Assembly: GCA_025355115.1 (NCBI GenBank)
Contig: JANXLO010000280.1
Span: 1 to 11,355 of the forward strand
Length of the DNA stretch: 11,355 nt
From: Chthonomonadaceae bacterium
Lineage (GTDB): Bacteria > Armatimonadota > Chthonomonadetes > Chthonomonadales > Chthonomonadaceae
Direction: 5' to 3'
The notes beneath the pieces are model-generated. The model was not told the DNA's origin, made no database searches, and worked only from the letters and a program-made list of their open reading frames with translations. The translations under genes were made by a program, and so were the position numbers. Of this stretch, positions 1 to 6,162 are shown in pieces. The stretch's first letter is position 1, and every line of letters begins with the position of its first letter.

Positions 1-141
1 CCTGAAGTGACCAAGCTTCTGGACGCAGACGGCAACCCGACCAACCCTCGCATCGAGCAATCGACCGACAAGTTCCTCACCGAACTCGAATGGTACGCGA
101 ATGCACTCAAAGCCGCCCGCGCCCACGGTACTCCCTACTGA
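1..141 (+). CDS. NAD(P)H-dependent FMN reductase-like protein, C-terminal end (partial)
   Basis: The reading frame is open from the first base and ends at TGA 139-141, giving 46 residues of a C-terminus. The tail contains DADGNPTN followed by KFLTELEWYANALKAAR. A loop of the type 'D-x-D/E-G' followed by a helix with 'L-x-E-L-x-W-x-A-x-A-L' is typical of the end of NADPH-dependent FMN reductase / chromate-reductase-type flavodoxin-fold enzymes. These reduce FMN or quinones with NAD(P)H in the cytoplasm. The flavin-binding part lies outside the window, so the assignment rests on the tail alone and is provisional. The next recognisable element downstream is an intrinsic terminator about 190 bp away. 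Confidence 0.55.
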   Translation, partial: PEVTKLLDADGNPTNPRIEQSTDKFLTELEWYANALKAARAHGTPY

Positions 142-330
142 CCGCTCCGGACTTTCCGCCTTGATTCCAGTCTGGCAGCCCGTGATGGCCTGCCTAGTCG
201 ATACTAACGGAGGAGGAGGCATTTGCAATCGGTCGGAAACGCTTCCATGAGGCTATCGAACAGTCAGGAGCAATGGGCTTGCTTTGAGACGGCGGCCACT
301 ATTCCGCTGCCGATCTGCTCTACGAAAATC

Positions 331-364
331 CCTCTCTGCCTTCATAGGCAGAGAGGAATTTTTT
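331..364 (+). terminator. Rho-independent terminator
   Basis: A perfect 10-bp stem (CCTCTCTGCC / GGCAGAGAGG, loop TTCATA) is followed by AATTTTTT. A run of A precedes the stem (325-328), so the hairpin could also stop transcription coming from the right. It is the first good terminator after the flavin-reductase tail and isolates the regulator gene from that transcript. Confidence 0.85.
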
Positions 365-518
365 CGATGGGGGAACTGCCTCGATCGACTTCCGCCCGAC
401 ATTTAGGTGGAGAGTTCGAATAAAACCGGGACAATACAATGCCTTTCATCCTTCAATTTTCGCTAAGCTCTGCTGCTCGGTGGCTGGCCGCGAAATGATG
501 CGAGCGGGCGGCCACCAG

Positions 519-570
519 AACGTAGTCCAAAATAGAGGAAAAACGTAGTCGAAAGCGGAAAAGCGTAGGC
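519..570 (+). repeat. Three imperfect direct repeats upstream of the SARP-like regulator
   Basis: Units begin AACGTAGTC (519), AACGTAGTC (542) and AGCGTAGGC (562), each followed by an A/G-rich stretch (AAAATAGAGGAAA, GAAAGCGGAAA, AAAGAAG). The CGTAG cores start at 521, 544 and 564, so the periods are 23 and 20 bp, about two helical turns. The last core is 45 nt before the ATG of the regulator. Known SARP regulators bind tandem heptameric direct repeats spaced in whole helical turns; that this array is the binding site of the adjacent regulator is inference. Confidence 0.5.
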
Positions 571-608
571 AAAGAAGTTTTTCTGGCGGATATGGAGGCG
601 TGTGAAGT

Positions 609-3600
609 ATGTCTAGCGATACCATGCCTGACTCCAGTGCGAAATTGAAAATCGGCCTTCTTGGACGATTTGAGGTTCTGATCGACGGAGTGCCAATGGC
701 CCCGCTGCACTCCCGTAAGGAGCAGTGGCTGTTGGCATTGCTGGTGCTGCGAAACGGGAAAGAGATCAGTCGATCTCAACTCGCCGGTGTGCTGTGGGCG
801 GACAGCAGGGAGGAGAACGCCCTGGCCAATATGCGAAGCTCGCTCTACCTGCTGCGCCGCGCGCTGGGAGACGAAGCTCCGCGGCTCCAACCCCCCTCTC
901 CCCGCTCCCTGCGCTTCGACCTGAACGGCACCTTCACAGACGTGACGGCGTTCGATGCGGCTCTCGCCAACAGCGATACGGAGTCTCTCCAGGCTGGTGT
1001 AGCGCTCTATCGCGGGCCTTTGCTCGAAGGCTGCGACGAGCCCTTCATCATCGGCGAGCGTCAGGCACGGGAGCATGCGTACCAGCAGGCGCTCGAAACT
1101 CTGGCAAGCCGCGCACTCGATCTTGGGAATCCGTCCGAGGCTTTGACTTACCTCCGTCTGCTCATAAAGCAGGACCCGATGTGCGAGTCAGCGCATCGTT
1201 CGATGATGCAGGCTCTTGCTAACGAAGGGGACTATGCCGCCATGGTGCTGGTCTACCGCAACCTGCGTCTGCTCCTGCGTCAGGAGATAAACGTCGATCC
1301 CGCTTCGGAGACAACTTCCCTATACGAAGTCCTGCGCACCGCGGCTATGCAGGAGGCCCGTAGCCGGCCTACGCCCAGACAGCCCCCGGCGACAGGGCCG
1401 TTCAGTCCCGGCTCCGAAGGCGAGCAGGACAACGCCGGTGATTCTCTGGACACATCCTCTCCGCTTCGCTTCGCCGTCGTGCCTCGCAACGCTTCCCGCC
1501 TTCCGCGCCCTCTCACTGCCCTCATCGGACGCACGAGGGAGATCGAGGCGGTCAGGAGATGCTTAGAGCAGTCTCCGCTCGTGACGCTGACCGGGACAGG
1601 CGGCGTGGGCAAGACGAGAATAGCGCTGCATATCGCGCATGAGTGTGCGCAGAAAGAGGAGGTCTGGTTCGTAGAGCTCGTCTCCCTGACGAGCTACGCT
1701 CTTCTGACACAGGCGGTCGCAAGAAGCCTGCAGGTGACGGAGGAGCCGGGAACACCGTTGGACGAGACTCTGCGCCGTTGCCTCGCTGGTCAGCCCGGCC
1801 TGCTGGTGCTCGACAACTGTGAGCATCTGCTGGAGGAGGTTGCCCGTCTCGCAGGTGACCTCCTGCAGAGTTGCCCTGGCCTGCGGATTCTTGCCGCCAG
1901 CAGACAGGCGCTCGGCATGACCGGTGAAGCGATCATTCTTGTCGCAGGCCTGGAGACTCCCCCAGCTGCTCTGCCCGTCCACGATGGAGAGGGAAGTCGC
2001 CTCGCCACCATGCCCGACTATGAAGCAGTCCGTCTTTTTGTGGAGCGCGCGCACGCCGCGACACCCGCCTTCCGCCTCACCCCTCAAAACAGCGTCGCCG
2101 TAATGGCCCTCTGCCGTCATCTCGACGGGATTCCACTTGCCATCGAATTGACGGCAGCCTGGGCCTCCGTCCTGACTCCCGAGCAGATGCTGTCGCGTCG
2201 TGAACGCCGCTTCGGCCTGCTGGTCAGCCGCCGTCCAGACCATGATCACCGGCATCGCAGCCTGGAGGCCACGCTCGACTGGAGCTGCAAGCGCCTGGAC
2301 CCCGAGCTTCATCGTTTTCTGACTTGCCTCAGCGTATTTCGGGGCGGCTGGAGTCTCGAGGCGGCAGAGGCCGTCTGCTTGCCCCCCGTGGTCGACGCTA
2401 TGGAGCAGCAGGGGCATGTTCTGGAGTATCTGGCTCTGCTTCATGAAAGGTCGCTTCTGCAGACGACTGCCGCCACTCCCGACATGCGCTATTCGCTGCT
2501 GGAGATCGTCCGGGAGTATGCCGCCGAACTGCTTGCCGAGGAGGAGAGGGCTGCGCTGATGCAGCGTCACACGCATTGCTTCCTCGCCCTGGCCGAGGAG
2601 GCTGCAACGCATCTGAAAGGGCCGGAGCAGGCAGCGTGGCTCGACAGACTTGAGGCTGAGAGCGACAATCTGAGGGCTGCGCTCACCTGGTGCGCCCAGG
2701 ATGCTGTTCGGACCGGGGTTGGCCTGCGAATAAGCGTGGCGCTGTGGCGCTTTTGGGATGTCCGTGGCTACCATCGTGAGGGGACGGCATGGCTCACGTT
2801 GCTGCTTGCACGGGACGCTGCGGAGCCGATTGCGCTTCGCGCGGAGGCGCGTGAAGCAGCGGGACTTCTGATCAATGGAGCGCGAGAGCACGAGGTCTCC
2901 AGGGCATGGAGCCTGGAGGCGCTGGAGCTTTATCAAGAGATTGGAAATCGCATGGGAGTCGCGCGCACTTTATGCTCTCTGGCGATGGCCGAAGTGAATC
3001 TTTTGCAGATCGAGTCCGCGCACCTTCGACTGGAAGCCTGCCTGCCCGTTATGGAGGAGCAGAGAGACGACTACGAACTCGGCCGCGCGCTCAGTGCATT
3101 AGGATCGACCGCACAGAGATCGGGGGACTTGAAGCAGGCGACTATTTTCTTGCGGCGAAGCGTGGAGTGCTACCGTTCTTGCCGACACCTGCACGGGGTG
3201 GCTCTGAGCCTCTATCGGCTGGGCGGGATTGCCATGCTTGCGGATAGGACTATGGAGGCTCGAAGTCTATTTCTAGAGGCGCTAGCCCTCTCCTATGAGG
3301 TGGAGGATCGCACAACGCTGCCGTTCGGGCTCTTTCATCTCGGTCAGATCAGCCTCATCGAGGGGGATCTGCTTGGCGCGGAGCGGTTCCTGAACGAGGC
3401 CATACTATGCAGCCGTGTGGCAGGCAACTATCCGGTGGAGGCGACCAGCCTGGTCTTGCTGGGGGACATAGCAGTCAAGCGGAGGGACTCCCTGCGCGCC
3501 TTTCTCTGCTATCGGGAGGCGGCGACGTACTTTGCGAGGGAGAATCATGCCAACGGAGTCTGCCTGGTCGCGGCTCGCCTCGCTTCGCTGGCTCAGAGCC

Positions 3601-3860
3601 TCGGAAAAACGGCGCTCGCCGTCAGGCTCCATGGCTTCGCCTCACTACAGATCGTGCCCGTCCGGAAGCTGCGTCGCACGTTTTTCCTGTATATGAGCCT
3701 GGGGTATCTGTTTGTTCCACTGGACCAGTATGAAGCAGATTTGGTCGAGCTTCGCGCGCTTATGCCAGACGATTTTGACTCCCTGTGGATGGGCGGGCGC
3801 GCCATGTCTCAGGCCTCCGCACTTCGCTATTTGCCATCCCTGGAGCCCTTTTTTACATAG
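609..3860 (+). CDS. AfsR/SARP-like transcriptional regulator: winged helix + BTAD + STAND NTPase + TPR
   Basis: This 1083-residue cytoplasmic protein is a large signal-integrating transcription factor. Residues about 13-105 form an OmpR-type winged helix (LLGRFEVLIDG; RKEQWLLALLVL; MRSSLYLLRRALG). Residues about 108-245 match the bacterial transcriptional activation domain (BTAD: DVTAFDAAL, ALYRGPLLEG, LIKQDP.CE.AHR, VYRNLRLLLRQE). A proline/acid-rich linker precedes a STAND/AfsR-type NTPase: Walker A GTGGVGKT 329-336, Walker B LLVLDNCEH 398-406, AASRQ 429-433, GIPLAIELTAAW 507-518. From about 640 to 1050 the protein is helical with TPR-like pairs (for example 785-815, 820-855, 905-935), ending with the 'DFDSLWMGGRAMS' tail seen in LuxR/AfsR-type ATPases. 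The ATG has GGAGG 10 nt upstream; the next in-frame ATG (624) lacks a ribosome site. Family knowledge suggests ATP-dependent activation of nearby or secondary-metabolite genes; its target and ligand are unknown. No biosynthetic cluster is visible nearby. Confidence 0.9.
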   Translation: MSSDTMPDSSAKLKIGLLGRFEVLIDGVPMAPLHSRKEQWLLALLVLRNGKEISRSQLAGVLWADSREENALANMRSSLYLLRRALGDEAPRLQPPSPRSLRFDLNGTFTDVTAFDAALANSDTESLQAGVALYRGPLLEGCDEPFIIGERQAREHAYQQALETLASRALDLGNPSEALTYLRLLIKQDPMCESAHRSMMQALANEGDYAAMVLVYRNLRLLLRQEINVDPASETTSLYEVLRTAAMQEARSRPTPRQPPATGPFSPGSEGEQDNAGDSLDTSSPLRFAVVPRNASRLPRPLTALIGRTREIEAVRRCLEQSPLVTLTGTGGVGKTRIALHIAHECAQKEEVWFVELVSLTSYALLTQAVARSLQVTEEPGTPLDETLRRCLAGQPGLLVLDNCEHLLEEVARLAGDLLQSCPGLRILAASRQALGMTGEAIILVAGLETPPAALPVHDGEGSRLATMPDYEAVRLFVERAHAATPAFRLTPQNSVAVMALCRHLDGIPLAIELTAAWASVLTPEQMLSRRERRFGLLVSRRPDHDHRHRSLEATLDWSCKRLDPELHRFLTCLSVFRGGWSLEAAEAVCLPPVVDAMEQQGHVLEYLALLHERSLLQTTAATPDMRYSLLEIVREYAAELLAEEERAALMQRHTHCFLALAEEAATHLKGPEQAAWLDRLEAESDNLRAALTWCAQDAVRTGVGLRISVALWRFWDVRGYHREGTAWLTLLLARDAAEPIALRAEAREAAGLLINGAREHEVSRAWSLEALELYQEIGNRMGVARTLCSLAMAEVNLLQIESAHLRLEACLPVMEEQRDDYELGRALSALGSTAQRSGDLKQATIFLRRSVECYRSCRHLHGVALSLYRLGGIAMLADRTMEARSLFLEALALSYEVEDRTTLPFGLFHLGQISLIEGDLLGAERFLNEAILCSRVAGNYPVEATSLVLLGDIAVKRRDSLRAFLCYREAATYFARENHANGVCLVAARLASLAQSLGKTALAVRLHGFASLQIVPVRKLRRTFFLYMSLGYLFVPLDQYEADLVELRALMPDDFDSLWMGGRAMSQASALRYLPSLEPFFT

Positions 3861-3881
3861 GGCGAGAGTCGAACGCGAAGG

Positions 3882-4202
3882 CTACCGGCGGCGGCGAATG
3901 CGAAAAAGGAAATGCTGCCAAACGAGGCCGAGGCGTGTGCGGAGCGGAAGCGACGCAGGCTCGCGATAGGTTCGCGGATCGGTGAGGTGCTGGAGCTCCA
4001 GCCTGCCGTAGCGGCGCATAGCCAGTTCGACAGCGGCGTGCACGACTTCATGATCGCGCTCGAAACGTCCGTGCCAGCCACAGACGAAGCATTCCGCGTT
4101 GGTATCCAGGTTCAGCCAACCGCACAGTTCACAGATCTTGAGGTCGCTTTCGCGGATTAGACCTGTCCGGCCTTGCCCTTCCTGTTTCGTTCCTTTTGCC
4201 AT
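3882..4202 (-). CDS. Small four-cysteine zinc-ribbon/RanBP2-like zinc finger protein
   Basis: This 106-residue protein is very hydrophilic and basic. Residues 24-41 read C-x2-C-x3-N-x6-C-x2-C (C24, C27, N31, C38, C41) with G-W after both cysteine pairs. That spacing is shared by RanBP2-type zinc fingers and by bacterial zinc-ribbon domains; the tryptophan that precedes the first cysteine in RanBP2 fingers is absent, so a zinc ribbon is the safer reading. The rest contains a helix (50-66) and an Arg-rich C-terminus ending RIRRRR, which could touch nucleic acid. I chose ATG 4202, preceded by GAGGG at 7-nt spacing; a GTG six codons upstream (4220) has no ribosome site. It lies 40 nt after the M28 gene, so it is probably the last gene of the prfB operon, and it converges on the regulator with 21 bp between stops. 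Function unknown. Confidence 0.75.
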   Translation of the reverse strand: MAKGTKQEGQGRTGLIRESDLKICELCGWLNLDTNAECFVCGWHGRFERDHEVVHAAVELAMRRYGRLELQHLTDPRTYREPASLPLRTRLGLVWQHFLFRIRRRR

Positions 4203-4242
4203 TACAACACCCTCTTTCACTGCCGGGCTGTCTTCGAAACAC

Positions 4243-5385
4243 TCATCTAGGCTCTCGGTAAAGCACTTCTGCCATCACATCCCCTACGATTTTCAGCATC
4301 TTTGGACTGCACTTGTCCGCCGTGTCCTGCTGCGTATGCCAGTAGCGATAGGCGCGACGATCATTGGCGCCGCCAGGCAAAGGATGAATGATGTCGATCA
4401 TCGGAATGCCTTCGTCGTTGATGGCGACATGGTCGTCATTGACGTCCTGCATCTCCCCTGAGATAAAAATGTTCCCATAGCCGAGCGACTGAGCGATTCC
4501 GTACACCTTGTCGTTTACGCTCGCGGCTCGCGCCTGACTGAGCTGCTCGCGAGGAAACGTTGCGTCCTTCGCGCCGACCATATCGAGCAAAATTCCGTAA
4601 AACGGGCTGCCGAACGCCGACTGCTCTCGGTAGTGCTTGGCGAAGTAGCGTGATCCGAGCTCAACGCCGTCCCCCCGCTCTGAATCACCATGAAAATCGC
4701 CGTAATCCTCGCCGTCGTCGAGGAGCAGCAGGACGCCGACATCGGGCTTCTTGTCCTTGAAAATCCTTGCCAGCTCCAGCAGAATAGCGGCTCCGGAGGC
4801 CGCGTCGTTCGCGCCCATGATCGGGGCGGTCGGGCGCCATCCGCTCGGGCCATAGCGGTACGGGAGGCCAGCCTTGTCCGAATGCGGCCCGTCGGCGATT
4901 GGGCGGGTGTCCCAGTGCGCCATGAGAAGAATGGGATGCGCGGAGGGCTTGTCCGAGCCAGCGGGATTAAAGACTCCGATGATGTTTGTCACGGGCAAGC
5001 CATGGTATGCGAACGACTGGACAATTGTGCTGTCGGCGTATTTTTTCATCTCCGCCAACAGAAAGTCTTTCGCCTTCTCATGGGCGTCCGTGCCGAGCGG
5101 GCGAACTCCAAATGCGCACTGCTTCTTCAATAGTTCATACGCGCGATCCCCGTCAAAAGCTTCATGAGCGGGAGCCTGAACAGCGGACGCAGGGGTGGCG
5201 CCAATTGTTCCGCCCGCTTGAGCCGGAAAGGAGTTCGCGCCTGCCTGTGTTACAGCGGTGGAGGGCGGCGCTACGCTCTGGCAGCCGCCAAAGCCGAATG
5301 TCGCCAACGAGCCGAGACAGAACAGGGAGAGGGCGGTTCGGCTGAACCGCCCTTTCCGTCGCTGCGCCGAAGATGCGGAGAACAT
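4243..5385 (-). CDS. M28-family zinc peptidase / glutaminyl-peptide cyclotransferase-like lipoprotein
   Basis: This 380-residue protein is exported and lipid-anchored: basic start (QRRKGRFSR), hydrophobic segment, and lipobox ending in C35 (FGGC). After a low-complexity Ala/Pro/Thr linker (36-75) comes a complete M28 fold with all metal and catalytic positions: H157 and D159 (AHWDTRP), D194 (GANDAASG), E226 and D227 (DDGEDYG), D268 (LLDMVGAKD), H350 (YWHTQQDT). The GANDAASG/DDGEDYG variant and the DDH-x-GIP-x-IDII stretch (317-333) resemble the QPCT-like branch, so it may form pyroglutamate ends or cleave aminoacyl peptides at the cell surface; sequence alone does not decide. I chose ATG 5385 rather than an ATG 17 codons upstream (5436): it lies one base after the stop of the preceding gene, has AAGGG at 9-nt spacing, and puts the signal peptide at the right place. 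Translation is probably coupled to the upstream gene. Confidence 0.88.
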   Translation of the reverse strand: MFSASSAQRRKGRFSRTALSLFCLGSLATFGFGGCQSVAPPSTAVTQAGANSFPAQAGGTIGATPASAVQAPAHEAFDGDRAYELLKKQCAFGVRPLGTDAHEKAKDFLLAEMKKYADSTIVQSFAYHGLPVTNIIGVFNPAGSDKPSAHPILLMAHWDTRPIADGPHSDKAGLPYRYGPSGWRPTAPIMGANDAASGAAILLELARIFKDKKPDVGVLLLLDDGEDYGDFHGDSERGDGVELGSRYFAKHYREQSAFGSPFYGILLDMVGAKDATFPREQLSQARAASVNDKVYGIAQSLGYGNIFISGEMQDVNDDHVAINDEGIPMIDIIHPLPGGANDRRAYRYWHTQQDTADKCSPKMLKIVGDVMAEVLYREPR

Positions 5386-5386
5386 A

Positions 5387-6061
5387 TTATTTGCCCTTTG
5401 TGACAAGCCGCTCATCGCCTTTCGAAATGGTCGCATGATCCTTCAGGTACGCGGTCACGGCGGCTTCCAGCGTCTTCGACGTGTCCTTCTTCTCGCTGCT
5501 TTTCCATATCTTGGAGTAGGCTAGCCCGCCGTTGGCGAGCGGAGCGCGCATCGCGACGGTGTAGGTCTTGCCGTTTTCAAGAGCGTCCGACCCGATCTTC
5601 ACCGACATGACATGCTTGTCCGCGCCCCCGTCCGGATTGACGGTCACGGTCATGCCGGAGAATTGAAGGAAGGCGCTGTTGAACTTCGGGTAGAGAAAAA
5701 GCCCATGCTCGAGCGCGGCGCGAATCTGCTCACCGGTCAGCTTCAGCGTGAAGATGTTGTCGCTCTTGTACGAAAGCGCCTTGAGTAGATCCGCCGCGGC
5801 GAACTTGCCTTTTGGAATGGTCACCTGCTCCTCGAACGCGCTCGCGTCGATGAGGCTGATGTCTGCCTTGGCGCTATCGCGCACAGCGTCGGCGACTACG
5901 CTGCCGAGCAGGTTCTCCTTCAGCCCGACCTCCCTGGTGGTCAGCTCTACTTCCGTCGACTTGAGGGCGTCGATGGCTCCTGAGGCGGCCGCGGACAGCC
6001 CGAGGGCCATCGCGCCTGCCAGACCGGCGAGGGCGAACGTGCGCCGCCCAATTGGTCTCAT
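5387..6061 (-). CDS. Exported stand-alone 5'-nucleotidase C-terminal-domain protein
   Basis: This 224-residue protein starts with a Tat-like signal (GRRTFALAG, hydrophobic core, AxA-type site near ASGA). The mature part matches the C-terminal, substrate-binding domain of 5'-nucleotidases (PF02872-type): NLLGSVVADAVRDSAKADISL, FAAADLLKALSY, LTGEQIRAALEHGL, FLQFSGMTVTVNP, KTYTVAMRAPLANGG. The metallophosphoesterase domain that normally precedes it, and which carries the catalytic metals, is absent, and prfB directly upstream leaves no room for it. The usual 'NGGGIR' motif is replaced by DASAFEEQ, and the late 'GGDGY' by GGLAY, so nucleotide binding may be lost. A role as a periplasmic binding or partner protein is inference. 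ATG 6061 is preferred to a TTG at 6124 because the Tat signal begins there. The next gene follows after one base. Confidence 0.82.
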   Translation of the reverse strand: MRPIGRRTFALAGLAGAMALGLSAAASGAIDALKSTEVELTTREVGLKENLLGSVVADAVRDSAKADISLIDASAFEEQVTIPKGKFAAADLLKALSYKSDNIFTLKLTGEQIRAALEHGLFLYPKFNSAFLQFSGMTVTVNPDGGADKHVMSVKIGSDALENGKTYTVAMRAPLANGGLAYSKIWKSSEKKDTSKTLEAAVTAYLKDHATISKGDERLVTKGK

Positions 6062-6078
6062 TGTCGTGTTCTCTTTCT

Positions 6079-6119
6079 GCCCTGACTTCGGGCGACCGGC
6101 ATCCGCTCTGTGAGAGCGG
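6079..6119. other. Two small hairpins between prfB and the 5'-nucleotidase-like gene
   Basis: The 101-bp gap holds CCGCTCT/AGAGCGG (6103-6119, 3-nt loop) and GCCC/GGGC around TGACTTC (6079-6093). Neither is followed by a T-run on the minus strand, so they do not look like intrinsic terminators. They could stabilise or process the polycistronic mRNA. A separate promoter for the downstream genes was not recognised here. Confidence 0.4.
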
Positions 6120-6162
6120 GACAAAACTCAGCGCTCAAACAACTGAACAAAACCTGGACCGG

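Larger units (their letters stand above)
142..608. other. Intergenic region before the SARP-like regulator
   Basis: These 467 bp hold no gene I can support. Visible elements are a very strong Shine-Dalgarno-like run (GGAGGAGGAGG, 209-219) followed by a TTG (223); an intrinsic terminator hairpin (331-364); an inverted repeat with 7-bp arms TGGCCGC/GCGGCCA (485-491 and 508-514, 16-nt loop); and three direct repeats (519-570). A TACAAT at 435-440 could be a -10 element, but no good -35 is found 16-18 bp upstream, so I do not call a promoter. The ribosome site of the regulator is GGAGG at 594-598, 10 nt before the ATG. Confidence 0.6.

Noticed and set aside
223..423. 66-codon frame from TTG after a strong Shine-Dalgarno run
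   Set aside because: It runs through the intrinsic terminator at 331-364 and has no protein-like conservation signal; kept only as a note.
453..1076. 207-codon minus-strand open frame over the regulator's start
   Set aside because: Shadow of the winged-helix/BTAD coding region; no domain and it crosses the regulatory repeats.
1563..2936. 457-codon open frame on the minus strand inside the regulator gene
   Set aside because: It lies antisense to the well-supported NTPase/TPR coding region, has no recognisable domain, and reflects codon bias of the + strand gene.
5386..5436. Upstream ATG (5436) as the start of the M28 lipoprotein
   Set aside because: It overlaps the end of the preceding gene by 50 bases and puts 17 extra residues before the signal peptide; ATG 5385 has a ribosome site and correct signal position.
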